Part shown: in pieces, positions 25,561-33,109 of the stretch
Layout: each line of letters opens with the position of its first letter
Numbering within the stretch: position 1 is the first letter of the stretch
Source: RHLJ01 sp040222455
GTDB lineage: Bacteria > Bacteroidota > Rhodothermia > Balneolales > Balneolaceae
Assembly (NCBI GenBank): GCA_040222455.1
Contig: JAVKDD010000027.1
Location: 310,001 to 374,000, forward strand
Length of the DNA: 64,000 nt
Direction of reading: 5' to 3'
Program-made: the position numbers and the translations under genes
Notes under the pieces: model-generated
Databases searched by the model: none
Seen by the model: the letters and a program-made list of their open reading frames with translations, nothing else
Told to the model about the DNA's origin: nothing

Positions 25561-26535
25561 TCAGAGTATAAAATTGAACAAATAGCCTAACATGATGATG
25601 AAGATTGTAACTATTCCAAAGTAAAGAGCTATTAATTTCATAGACATAACCTTTTTAAGCAAAGTTGCTTCTGGAATCGATAAACCAACTGTAGCCATCA
25701 TAAATGCGATGGCAGTTCCCAGTGGAACGCCTTTTGCAACAAATACCTGTATTACTGGAACAATTCCAGCAGCATTTGCATACATCGGTACAGCAAAAAT
25801 TACTGCCAACGGAACAGTCCACCATTCACCACCACCCAAATATTGTCCAAAGAAATTTTCCGGAACATAGCCATGCATAGCAGCGCCAATAGCAATACCG
25901 ATAATTACATATAAAACTACACCTTTTACTATGTCTGTAGCGTTTTGTGTTATTTCAGGCAAGCGTTGTTGAAAAGTTAGTTTCTCTTCTTCGTATTCTC
26001 CTTGTTGAATTTTGTTTTTTAGTATTTGTTTTACCCAGTCAGAAAGTAATGGCTCTAATTTGAAACGTTCTAATAACCAGCCCCCAATCATTCCCAACAG
26101 AATTCCTGAAGTAGCGTAAATAAAAGTAGTTTTCATTCCAAACATTCCAATAAACATAGCAATGGCAATTTCATTTACCAGTGGTGATGTGATAAGGAAA
26201 GCAAAAGTTACTCCCAATGGGATTCCACCTTGCACAAAACCAATAAATAAAGGAACTGATGAGCAAGAGCAGAAAGGAGTGAGTGCTCCAAAAACTGAAG
26301 CAAACAAATATTCTAATCCATAAAGTTTTTTTCTATGTAAGTAATCTTTGAGCTTTTCAATGGGGAGGTAGGCATTTACAATTCCCATCAAAAAGACAAT
26401 TATGAACAAAAGAATTAGAATTTTTAGGGTGTCATAAACAAAGAAATTTAAAGCGGTTCCTAATTTTGTTTCATACTCTAAACCAAAAATGGAATAAATT
26501 AGCCAATCAGCAAAATGTTGAATCCAATCGAACAT
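25561..26535 (-). CDS. Permease of the ArsP/YraQ (DUF318) family
   Basis: A 324-residue inner-membrane protein with about eight to ten helices in two homologous halves. The diagnostic motif TPFCSCSSVPLFIGF, with its Cys-x-Cys, is present in the first half, and VPMYANAAGIVPVIQ marks the second. ArsP members export trivalent organoarsenicals; related members are linked to thiol or sulfur chemistry. It is the last gene of an ArsR, redox protein, rhodanese, permease cassette on the minus strand. Arsenic, another thiophilic toxicant or a sulfur species are all possible substrates. Confidence 0.88.
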   Translation of the reverse strand: MFDWIQHFADWLIYSIFGLEYETKLGTALNFFVYDTLKILILLFIIVFLMGIVNAYLPIEKLKDYLHRKKLYGLEYLFASVFGALTPFCSCSSVPLFIGFVQGGIPLGVTFAFLITSPLVNEIAIAMFIGMFGMKTTFIYATSGILLGMIGGWLLERFKLEPLLSDWVKQILKNKIQQGEYEEEKLTFQQRLPEITQNATDIVKGVVLYVIIGIAIGAAMHGYVPENFFGQYLGGGEWWTVPLAVIFAVPMYANAAGIVPVIQVFVAKGVPLGTAIAFMMATVGLSIPEATLLKKVMSMKLIALYFGIVTIFIIMLGYLFNFIL

Positions 26536-26546
26536 AAATTACTTCC

Positions 26547-26930
26547 TTAACAACAAACAATAGTAGAACAACAAGAATTAATACCTATTGCTTCTGAAGA
26601 ATTACCCATTGTATGAAATCCTTTTTGCGCCCATCGTACCATGCCATATTGCATATTTACTACTTTTTCATAACCATGATTAACTAAAAAACCTGCAGCT
26701 CTTAAACTTCTGTCTCCAGTATTACAGACTATTACCGCGTTTTTGTCTTTAGGAATTTCATTAAATCTGTTTTCAAATTCACTGAGAGGAATGTTTATGA
26801 TTTGTGGTACTTCAAAACTTAAATGTTCAACTTCATCTTTTTCTCTAACATCTATCAGAAGTGCCCCTTTTTTAATCCATTCTCGTGTTGATGTAGGGCA
26901 AATTTCTTTTACTAAAGTTTGAATTCCCAT
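26547..26930 (-). CDS. Rhodanese-like sulfurtransferase with Cys-rich tail
   Basis: A 127-residue single-domain rhodanese. The active-site cysteine is C69 in VIVCNTGDRSLRA. The fold-typical LLIDVREKDE motif is at about residues 24-33. The last eight residues, CCSTIVCC, add two cysteine pairs (120-121 and 126-127), which is unusual for the family and suggests binding of a metal or metalloid or persulfide relay. It lies 11 bases before the permease and six bases after the thiol-redox protein, so the three genes probably form one transcript. The physiological sulfur or arsenic substrate is not known. Confidence 0.88.
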   Translation of the reverse strand: MGIQTLVKEICPTSTREWIKKGALLIDVREKDEVEHLSFEVPQIINIPLSEFENRFNEIPKDKNAVIVCNTGDRSLRAAGFLVNHGYEKVVNMQYGMVRWAQKGFHTMGNSSEAIGINSCCSTIVCC

Positions 26931-26936
26931 AATTTT

Positions 26937-27173
26937 TTATTCTTTAATGAGGTTAAGAATTTCACTTACTTTAGCAACCCTTCCTTTAATTTTAATTTCT
27001 TCGTCTATCATTAGAACAGGGGTGGTTAGTATATTATATTTCATCATTGTCTCAATATCTTCCACTTTTGTCACGTTGGCTTCAATGTTAGATTGTTTGA
27101 GAGCTTCAAGAACATTGCTGTAAGTGACTTTGCATTTCTGACACCCTGGACCCAATACTTTTATTTCTTTCAA
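26937..27173 (-). CDS. Redox-active disulfide protein, thioredoxin fold (TIGR00412-like)
   Basis: A 78-residue small thioredoxin-fold protein. The active site is GPGCQKC (C11, C14), and the cis-proline loop is LTTPVLMIDEEI. The start is TTG at 27171-27173; no ATG is near, and the N-terminus KEIKVLGPGC matches the usual family start. Members often lie next to ArsP/YraQ-type permeases and ArsR regulators, as here. It probably reduces or relays thiols for the rhodanese-permease module. The palindromic operators lie directly upstream. Confidence 0.87.
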   Translation of the reverse strand: MKEIKVLGPGCQKCKVTYSNVLEALKQSNIEANVTKVEDIETMMKYNILTTPVLMIDEEIKIKGRVAKVSEILNLIKE

Positions 27174-27200
27174 TGGTCTAAATGTTTAGTTAAATAATGG

Positions 27201-27245
27201 TCGTAAATATACGAACATATATTCGTATTTCGTAGAAATACGAAT
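27201..27245 (-). promoter_or_regulatory. Candidate ArsR operator: two overlapping palindromes
   Basis: Two perfect inverted repeats share a half-site. One is ATACGAA (27209-27215) with TTCGTAT (27222-27228). The other is ATTCGTATTT (27221-27230) with AAATACGAAT (27236-27245). They lie between the ArsR gene and the redox gene, 28-72 bases before the TTG start of the latter. ArsR-family repressors typically bind such dyads, so ArsR probably controls the downstream three genes. Confidence 0.7.
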
Positions 27246-27258
27246 AATTAAATAAAAA

Positions 27259-27564
27259 TTATTTTAAAACACTATTTAACAATGCGTTAGCAATTTTAAA
27301 ACTTTCTCTGTTAATACAGTATTTAGTGGAGGGAGGGGTAATATCACCTTGAATTAACTCAGCATCTTTAAGTTCTTTCAGATGTTGAGAAAGGGTGGAT
27401 TTGGCTATAGGTAGTTTTTCTGCCATGTCGCCATGATAACAGCAAGATTCTGAATTCAGTAATTCCAAAATAGCGATCCGAACGGGGTGCCCTAATGCTT
27501 TTGCAAACCTAGCTGTTTGTTCTTGTTCTGGAGTGAAATAGTCTGATTTTATAGTATTGGGCAT
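27259..27564 (-). CDS. ArsR-family transcriptional repressor
   Basis: About 101 residues with a winged helix-turn-helix; the recognition region is LPIAKSTLSQHLKELKDAEL. A Cys pair in NSESCCYHGDM sits at the start of the DNA-binding unit, close to where ArsR-type sensors carry metalloid-binding thiols. An upstream TTG at 27573 is in frame, but ATG 27564 is preferred. It is the first gene of the cassette and probably senses As(III), another thiophile or a sulfur species. The palindromes are downstream of it and upstream of the redox gene. Confidence 0.9.
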   Translation of the reverse strand: MPNTIKSDYFTPEQEQTARFAKALGHPVRIAILELLNSESCCYHGDMAEKLPIAKSTLSQHLKELKDAELIQGDITPPSTKYCINRESFKIANALLNSVLK

Positions 27565-27678
27565 TTTTATCAAATAAATTAGTTTGCATTCGCTGAATAA
27601 AGGGTCGTTAAGTGTTTTTTCTGCATTTCAGAGTCTGATCATCAATGTACTGCTTTTTGACTGAGCTTGTGATACTTT

Positions 27679-28632
27679 TTAAAGCTCTTTCATTACAATA
27701 AATATTGTATAAAAAAGATAAAAACTAAGAAGTAAACCAGCTTCCCAACGGTCTAATTTTTTTCGTTGTCCGGTTACCATTGATGTCAAAAGAAATATAG
27801 TTCCACCAATCAAAATATATAAGTCGATATTAAATTTTGGATTGTATTCGATAGGTAAAACCAAGCCACTAATGGATAGAATTAGTAGAATATTAAATAC
27901 ATTTGAACCAATTACATTTCCAATCGCTATATCACTGTTTTTCTTAGTTGCTGCAACAATGGATGTCACTAATTCAGGTAATGATGTGCCAGCAGCGACA
28001 ATAGTTAATCCAATTATTTTTTCACTCACGCCTAAACTACTTGCAATTTTAACACTATTGATAACTACAAATTGTCCTCCTAAAACTAAACCAGTTAATC
28101 CAATTAAGATGAGGCTCCATATTTTTAAAGTTGATTTTTCTATAAAGTCAGCTTGAATATTTGAATCCTGTTTCATTTGGCGAAAAACGTAATACAGAAA
28201 CAGGATAAACATCACCAGCATTATGATACTATCAACTCTACTGAGTGAACTGGATTCTGAAAAACTCAAATCGTTTATTAAAAATAATAACACGATTGTC
28301 ACAAATAACGATATTGGAATTTCTTTCCATGCCGTAGAAGATTGAACGGTGATTGGTAATATCAATCCTGAAATACCAAGTATTATAAAGAGGTTAAAAT
28401 TATTACTCCCTACAATGTTACCGAGAACAATATCTGAATAACCATTCAACGAGCCTATAATATTCACAACTAATTCTGGTGCTGAAGTTCCAAAAGCAAC
28501 AATAGTTAAACCTATTGCTAAATCTGATACTTTATATTTTTTAGCGAGAGCAGTAGCTCCATCAACAAGCCAGTTTGCTCCAAAAATTAAACAAATAAAT
28601 CCAATACCAACTAATAAAGGCTGAATGATCAT
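27679..28632 (-). CDS. Calcium/sodium antiporter (CaCA family, YrbG-like)
   Basis: A 317-residue inner-membrane exchanger with about ten helices in two inverted repeats. The alpha-repeat motifs are clear: GLTIVAFGTSAPELVVNIIG in the first half and GLTIVAAGTSLPELVTSIVA in the second, each with its ion-coordinating glutamate. Length is normal for the bacterial family. It lies between the ArsR cassette and a P-loop gene, with no sign of a shared operon. The usual role is Na+- or H+-coupled Ca2+ export; the coupling ion cannot be read here. Confidence 0.93.
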   Translation of the reverse strand: MIIQPLLVGIGFICLIFGANWLVDGATALAKKYKVSDLAIGLTIVAFGTSAPELVVNIIGSLNGYSDIVLGNIVGSNNFNLFIILGISGLILPITVQSSTAWKEIPISLFVTIVLLFLINDLSFSESSSLSRVDSIIMLVMFILFLYYVFRQMKQDSNIQADFIEKSTLKIWSLILIGLTGLVLGGQFVVINSVKIASSLGVSEKIIGLTIVAAGTSLPELVTSIVAATKKNSDIAIGNVIGSNVFNILLILSISGLVLPIEYNPKFNIDLYILIGGTIFLLTSMVTGQRKKLDRWEAGLLLSFYLFYTIFIVMKEL

Positions 28633-28844
28633 ATAGTCTTTTTTTTAATCCGAATGAAAATCAATAGTTTTATTTTAATTCTCAAATTACGATTGATTAT
28701 TGCGAAATAAATAATGTTATAAAATCCTTTTGGCAAAAGAGTAGAACTGGATTTAATTCTCAAGCATTTTGATTAAGTATTTTCAGTTACTTTTTTGATA
28801 ACACTAAAATCGCACTTACTTGTAGGTTTTTTTACCAATTGTGT

Positions 28845-29333
28845 TTATTCAGTAATAATGACACCGCCAATAATTTCTTCATCAGTAGGTTTCTCAAACC
28901 AACTTTCCATAAACTCAAAATTTTCATTGCTTACTTCAAATTCAAAAGTAGCACCTTTTTCATTATTTCTTTTCATCACTCTTTCAAACCTTGTTTGTTT
29001 TGAGATGTCTAAAAAATGAGTTTTCAGTTCATAACCATTCTCATTGGCGAATTCTCGAAATTTTTCTCTATGCACAAATTTCGATAAACCTAAGTCTAAT
29101 ATAGAATCAGTTTTTGAGTTTTCTAACTGATGGATTAAATCCATGATCATTTCTTCTGCTCTGTCGATTCTTTCCAGAAACCATTCCAATCCATCGTTTG
29201 GTTTTTTGTCAGCAAGAAATAATGTTTTATTCCACTTGTCTATTGAAAAAATAATGCCATTGGTTTTTCCTTTTAATTCAACTGAGTAAGTCGTTTTTCC
29301 AGAACCTGTATTTCCAATAATTAAATGTATCAT
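28845..29333 (-). CDS. P-loop NTPase of the small AAA_33/kinase type
   Basis: A 162-residue cytosolic protein that starts directly with the Walker A loop LIIGNTGSGKTTYS (residues 7-15 for the core). A DKWNKTLF segment and the later KQTRFERVMKRNNEK lid region resemble small nucleoside-kinase-like or zeta-toxin-like P-loop proteins. No antitoxin gene accompanies it, so a toxin role is not supported. The substrate is unknown. It stands alone on the minus strand, between an antiporter gene and a frameshifted membrane-protein gene. Confidence 0.75.
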   Translation of the reverse strand: MIHLIIGNTGSGKTTYSVELKGKTNGIIFSIDKWNKTLFLADKKPNDGLEWFLERIDRAEEMIMDLIHQLENSKTDSILDLGLSKFVHREKFREFANENGYELKTHFLDISKQTRFERVMKRNNEKGATFEFEVSNENFEFMESWFEKPTDEEIIGGVIITE

Positions 29334-29359
29334 ATCTTTTTTATTTAGCTTGTAGTAGT

Positions 29360-29393
29360 GATATTCAGCGAATTTTAACTTAAGCTGAATATC
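29360..29393. repeat. Perfect 10-base inverted repeat in intergenic region
   Basis: GATATTCAGC (29360-29369) and GCTGAATATC (29384-29393) flank a 14-base spacer. It lies between the P-loop gene start and the end of the frameshifted membrane protein. There is no T-run in either direction, so it is not a standard terminator; a regulator-binding dyad or a transcript hairpin are possible. Confidence 0.6.
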
Positions 29394-29458
29394 TATTGCT
29401 TAGTCTAACGAGTATGGTTATTAGTACATTAAACCTGAGAGGTTTGTGAAGATTCATA

Positions 29459-30006
29459 TTACGATGCTGAATTCGATTTGTCTTTCATTTCAATTAGAAT
29501 AATAGTGATACCAAAAATGATTTCAATTACACCACCTATAATTCCCCCAAAATAAAATGGTTGACCTGAAGTCAAGCATATCATACATGATGTAGTCAAA
29601 ATTAATCCTAACGCCCAATAAACTCTCATACCGTAAATTGATTGAAACACTAAATATCTTGCACCAATTATCATAAGCATAAATGGAAAGAACCATTCTT
29701 TTTCTATTTGAAAAATTGAATACGCCATAAAAAGACCAATATAAAGAATTGTGGTACTTTCAAATGCTAGAAAAGCAAGAGGATTGTTTTTTGATATTTA
29801 CCGGTTCTGTTAAATAGTATTGTTGAAGCTATTCCCAATGGATAAATTAGCATTCCACCTAAAAAGAAAATTAGAACACTCATTTCAGTAGTAGAAAATA
29901 ACCCAATAAATCCAGAAGCAAACCAAACTACACTTGAAACCAAAACACCAGTTCCGCAACCAACGTAAGCAATTCGCATATTTTTTTGTAATTCTTCAAA
30001 TAACAT
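29459..30006 (-). pseudogene. Frameshifted DUF7010-like membrane protein
   Basis: Two open frames join into one protein of about 182 residues if a single base is added to the T-run at 29787-29792. The first part runs from ATG 30006 through MRIAYVGCGTGVLVSSVVW to NRTGKYQK and then hits a stop. In the other frame it continues NPLAFLAFESTTILYIG, then EKEWFFPFMLMIIGARYLVF. The joined sequence matches the family pattern I recall for DUF7010: GG/TGV near the start, a G-K-x-N-P-L loop, and E-WFFPxMLxxIGxRYL later, with about six helices. A real mutation or a homopolymer base-call error are both possible. Confidence 0.75.
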
Positions 30007-30282
30007 ATTAAGTAAAGTTAAAGTGTTTGATATCAGGCCAATTTATTAAATACAGAACAGTACCATGTTAAGTTGAGTAGTTTTAACCTATTGAATTAGT
30101 TTAGAGTTAAGAATAGTATAGTGAATTACAATCCAAAGGGTTCTGTAAAAGTTTTTGTAGATTTTAGAGCACTTTCTACTAGATTTGCACTAGATTTATG
30201 TAAAAGTACAAAGCAATTGTCTTTGAAGTTTTATCTTTGGTAACAGTTAACTCTGATTTAATTTTTTATGGATATTGGTAAA

Positions 30283-30669
30283 TCAAGAGTTTAAAATTTC
30301 GTTAATCTCAACAATACTTAGCGGTTTGTGATAAAAGTTTTTGACAAAAGAATACTGCTTAGACTTCTCAATATCTACCCTGTCTGTTGATGATGACAAA
30401 ATATATAGGGACATATTTTTGTAAGTATTCGAATGGTCTGCTTGAATAGTGTCCAGAAATCCCCAGCCATCTAAAACTGGCATATTTAAGTCCAAAAGAA
30501 CAATGAAATTTGAACTTTCGCCTTGAAAATGCTCATTTAATTTTTCCAATCCTATTTTGCCGTTCTCACATTGAATAAATGATAGTGTGTCATCAACTTT
30601 CTTCATCGTCATTTCAACAATAAGGCGAAGAATACTGTCGTCATCAATTAAAAATATTGTCTTATTCAT
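30283..30669 (-). CDS. Single-domain response regulator (CheY-like)
   Basis: A 128-residue receiver domain with no output domain. The acidic pocket is DDDS near residue 8, the phosphoacceptor is in FIVLLDLNMPVLDG, and the switch and lysine positions are ILSSSTDRVD and NFYHKPL. It is the last of five overlapping or closely spaced signalling genes and its start overlaps the preceding gene by eight bases. A phosphate carrier or sink for the two upstream kinases is the likely role. The lack of an effector domain means the final output is elsewhere or through protein contacts. Confidence 0.93.
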   Translation of the reverse strand: MNKTIFLIDDDSILRLIVEMTMKKVDDTLSFIQCENGKIGLEKLNEHFQGESSNFIVLLDLNMPVLDGWGFLDTIQADHSNTYKNMSLYILSSSTDRVDIEKSKQYSFVKNFYHKPLSIVEINEILNS

Positions 30670-31318
30670 AGTTTCTGTTTAATTCTATTTCTTGGGCATC
30701 CTCTGTAATTTTCCTCACTAAAACATCGAGGTCATTTGATGAATCTCGTAGCTGGTTTAACCATAATTTTAAATCTTCATTGATACCCGATTCTGATTCA
30801 AGTAAGTTGATAATCCCCAATATCCGAGATAGGGGAGCTCTTACTACATGTGACTGTGTCCAAGCAATTTTTCTTAGTTTTTCATTTTGTGCTTCGATAT
30901 GCTTTACATATTGGCTTCTACTTAATGCAAATTCGATACTCTTATGAAGTATACTAGGTGTTATTTCATCTTTAATCAAAAAATCTTCTATCCCAATTTT
31001 AAGGCTTTTCTTGGCTAAAGAAAGGTCAGAAAAACCTGTTAATATTATAATGGGTATTCCGCTATATGCAATAAATATTTTTTCAATTAATTCAATACCT
31101 GAATAATCAGGCAAATGTAAATCAAGAAGTATTATATCAGTATTACGTACCTTTTGTTCACTTATTTGGTCTTTAAATTCAATGAATGTTTCAAATCTTG
31201 TAATTTGAACAGTTTTAAATTCTTCAATTAAATAATCTTCTATTAATAGAAAATCCCCATCGTTATCTTCTAATATCAACACGGATAAGTCTTTCTTTAT
31301 TTCTATCAGATTATTCAT
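30662..31318 (-). CDS. Receiver domain fused to a kinase dimerisation domain, no ATPase domain
   Basis: A 218-residue protein with an N-terminal receiver (acidic pocket LEDNDGD, phosphoacceptor in IILLDLHLPDYSG, lysine in LIKDE). After a short coil comes a DHp-like helical pair with the histidine motif IAWTQSHVVRAPLSRILG, as found in Bacteroidota PAS kinases. The HATPase domain that normally follows is absent and the protein simply ends. It may act as a receiver-to-histidine relay or be phosphorylated in trans. It overlaps the preceding response regulator gene by four bases (ATGA) and the next by eight. Confidence 0.88.
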   Translation of the reverse strand: MNNLIEIKKDLSVLILEDNDGDFLLIEDYLIEEFKTVQITRFETFIEFKDQISEQKVRNTDIILLDLHLPDYSGIELIEKIFIAYSGIPIIILTGFSDLSLAKKSLKIGIEDFLIKDEITPSILHKSIEFALSRSQYVKHIEAQNEKLRKIAWTQSHVVRAPLSRILGIINLLESESGINEDLKLWLNQLRDSSNDLDVLVRKITEDAQEIELNRNYE

Positions 31319-31755
31319 TTAGAGAGTGTAGAAAGTTGTAACCAAAATTCTTCAATTTTCAGTATTGCTTTTAAAAATGATTCCATTTCCAAAGGTTTTT
31401 GAATGTAGCTATTACAATGATTTCTGTAGGATTTATCTATGTCCTTTTGGTTGGAAGATGTAGTTAACATAATGACAGGAATTTTCTTTAGCTTTTCATC
31501 ATTCTTAATTTTTGCTAATACATCATGGCCATTAAAGATTGGGATGTTAATATCTAAGAGAACTAAATCAGGTTTATTAGCACTCTTAAAATTCCCTTGT
31601 TTAAACAGGAAATTTAATGCTTCCTGACCATTCCGTGCCACACTAACTTCAGATTTAAAATTACTTTCTTCGAAAGCATCGAGCGTTAACAGAATGTCAC
31701 CCTCATTGTCCTCTACAAGAAGGATATGCGCTAATTTTAAATTAGTATTTTCCAT
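31315..31755 (-). CDS. Response regulator (Rcp1-like receiver)
   Basis: A 146-residue receiver of the Rcp1-like type that often partners phytochrome-class kinases. It has LLVEDNEGDILL, phosphoacceptor in LVLLDINIPIFNG, the T/S switch in VIMLTTSSNQKD and the lysine in SYIQKPL. The C-terminal helix is slightly extended. It starts ten bases after the membrane kinase and overlaps the next gene by four bases, so stoichiometric production with the kinases is likely. No DNA-binding domain is present. Confidence 0.93.
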   Translation of the reverse strand: MENTNLKLAHILLVEDNEGDILLTLDAFEESNFKSEVSVARNGQEALNFLFKQGNFKSANKPDLVLLDINIPIFNGHDVLAKIKNDEKLKKIPVIMLTTSSNQKDIDKSYRNHCNSYIQKPLEMESFLKAILKIEEFWLQLSTLSK

Positions 31756-31765
31756 AATTTTAATG

Positions 31766-33109
31766 TTACCTATTTTTTGATATTGTAAAATAGAAGGTTG
31801 AACCTTTTCCTACAACCGATTCCAGCCAAATCTTTCCCCCCATAAATTCTACGGCACGTTTGGTAATTGCTAATCCTATACCAGTGCCGTTGTATTCATT
31901 CCTATTATGCAATCTTTGGAAAATGATAAATATTTTATCAAAAAATTCAGGTTCAATGCCTATTCCATTATCTGAAATGGTAAAAAGCCAATATTCGTTC
32001 TGTTCAACTGCATGTATGGAAATTATAGGCGAAGTACCTTTTTTGGTGTATTTCAAACCGTTATCCAGTAAGCTATGAAATATTTGGGTAATTAACGGCT
32101 TGATTGTTTTAATGGTTGGCAATGTAGTGTAATTGATCTTTGCCGAAGAATTATCGATCACACTTTTTCTCAGTTCAAGGTAATTACTAAGTAATAGGTT
32201 TAAATCAACGTTTACATGTACTTCATGCGTATTATTTATTTTAGAATAATCCAGTAAATCCACGATAATTTGCTTCATTCGAGCAGCTCCATCCATTGCA
32301 AACGCTATATATTGCCGACCTTTATCATCAAGTTGATCTCCATATTTGGAATTCAGTTTTTGCATAAAACTCGTTACCATTCTTAATGGCTCTTGCAGAT
32401 CGTGTGATGCTACGTAAGCATATTGTTCAAGCTCTTCATTTTTGATTTCTAGAGACGTTTTACTTTTCTCAAGCTCAGCTTTTAATTTACTTTGCTCAAT
32501 AATATAGTTTTCAATACCTATGAAAATTTTAGGAATTAGTGCTGAAGACAGATAACAAAGGAAAATCAAATTAGAGCTAACGGCCACCCATTCATTAACA
32601 GAGCTCATATCCACATTATAACTAAAGTCGAACAGCTCAAAATGGATTGCAAACCCAAACATAGCCGATATGAACAGTACAATATGACTCCACCAATAGG
32701 CGTATATATTGTCAAAAATGATGATTGAATAAATACAGGCAGCTAAAAAATAAACAAGAACCGAACCAGAGGAGGGAGAGGTGAAAATGTTTAATATGAT
32801 TGTAAAGACAAATACGGTCAAAGAAAAAATCAATTTTCTCACCTCTACCTTAACATTTGGCCCAAATGCAATAAAGAACATGACGCATATAGTAATTAAG
32901 TGCAACGTGGTTATATATTCTTTATTTTCGTAGGATATTAACAGCAAGGCTGGAAGAAAGGCAATGAAACAAAGGGGTAGTATATATACCATGGTGGTCG
33001 AAAACAGGCTGTTTCGCCAATAATTTACACCTCTTACAGAATCAAGGGAAGTTGGGTTGCAATTACTATTAACCTTGCTTTTATAATTGTTCCATAACTT
33101 GCTTATCAT
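31766..33109 (-). CDS. Membrane histidine kinase with six-helix N-terminal domain
   Basis: About 447 residues. Six predicted membrane helices fill about residues 30-190, followed by a coiled coil, a HisKA domain with the phosphoacceptor H236 in ASHDLQEPLRM, and a HATPase domain with NxLDN-like, DNGIGIE and GTGIGLAITK boxes. The open frame extends upstream to 33166, but ATG 33109 overlaps the stop of the giant kinase as ATGA and is the better start. Its kinase core is a close copy of the giant kinase core at both protein and DNA level. No large extracellular sensor is present, so the membrane domain itself may sense. Confidence 0.9.
   Translation of the reverse strand: MISKLWNNYKSKVNSNCNPTSLDSVRGVNYWRNSLFSTTMVYILPLCFIAFLPALLLISYENKEYITTLHLITICVMFFIAFGPNVKVEVRKLIFSLTVFVFTIILNIFTSPSSGSVLVYFLAACIYSIIIFDNIYAYWWSHIVLFISAMFGFAIHFELFDFSYNVDMSSVNEWVAVSSNLIFLCYLSSALIPKIFIGIENYIIEQSKLKAELEKSKTSLEIKNEELEQYAYVASHDLQEPLRMVTSFMQKLNSKYGDQLDDKGRQYIAFAMDGAARMKQIIVDLLDYSKINNTHEVHVNVDLNLLLSNYLELRKSVIDNSSAKINYTTLPTIKTIKPLITQIFHSLLDNGLKYTKKGTSPIISIHAVEQNEYWLFTISDNGIGIEPEFFDKIFIIFQRLHNRNEYNGTGIGLAITKRAVEFMGGKIWLESVVGKGSTFYFTISKNR
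31781..32078. repeat. Duplicated kinase-core DNA, copy 1 (partner near 33118)
   Basis: Bases 31781-31812 are identical to 33118-33149, and similarity continues through the next few hundred bases with scattered substitutions. These are the 3' ends of the two kinase genes. The boundaries of the longer similar tract are approximate because I aligned by eye. It indicates duplication or gene conversion of the catalytic core. Confidence 0.75.

Noticed and set aside
28845..29333. Zeta-type toxin
   Set aside because: Only the P-loop and general kinase-like layout match; no antitoxin gene or other toxin residues are seen.
29780..29800. Programmed -1 frameshift at an A-rich slippery site in the DUF7010-like gene
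   Set aside because: The reading phase does not place the heptamer as X XXY YYZ, and I see no clear stimulatory hairpin; a one-base loss is simpler.
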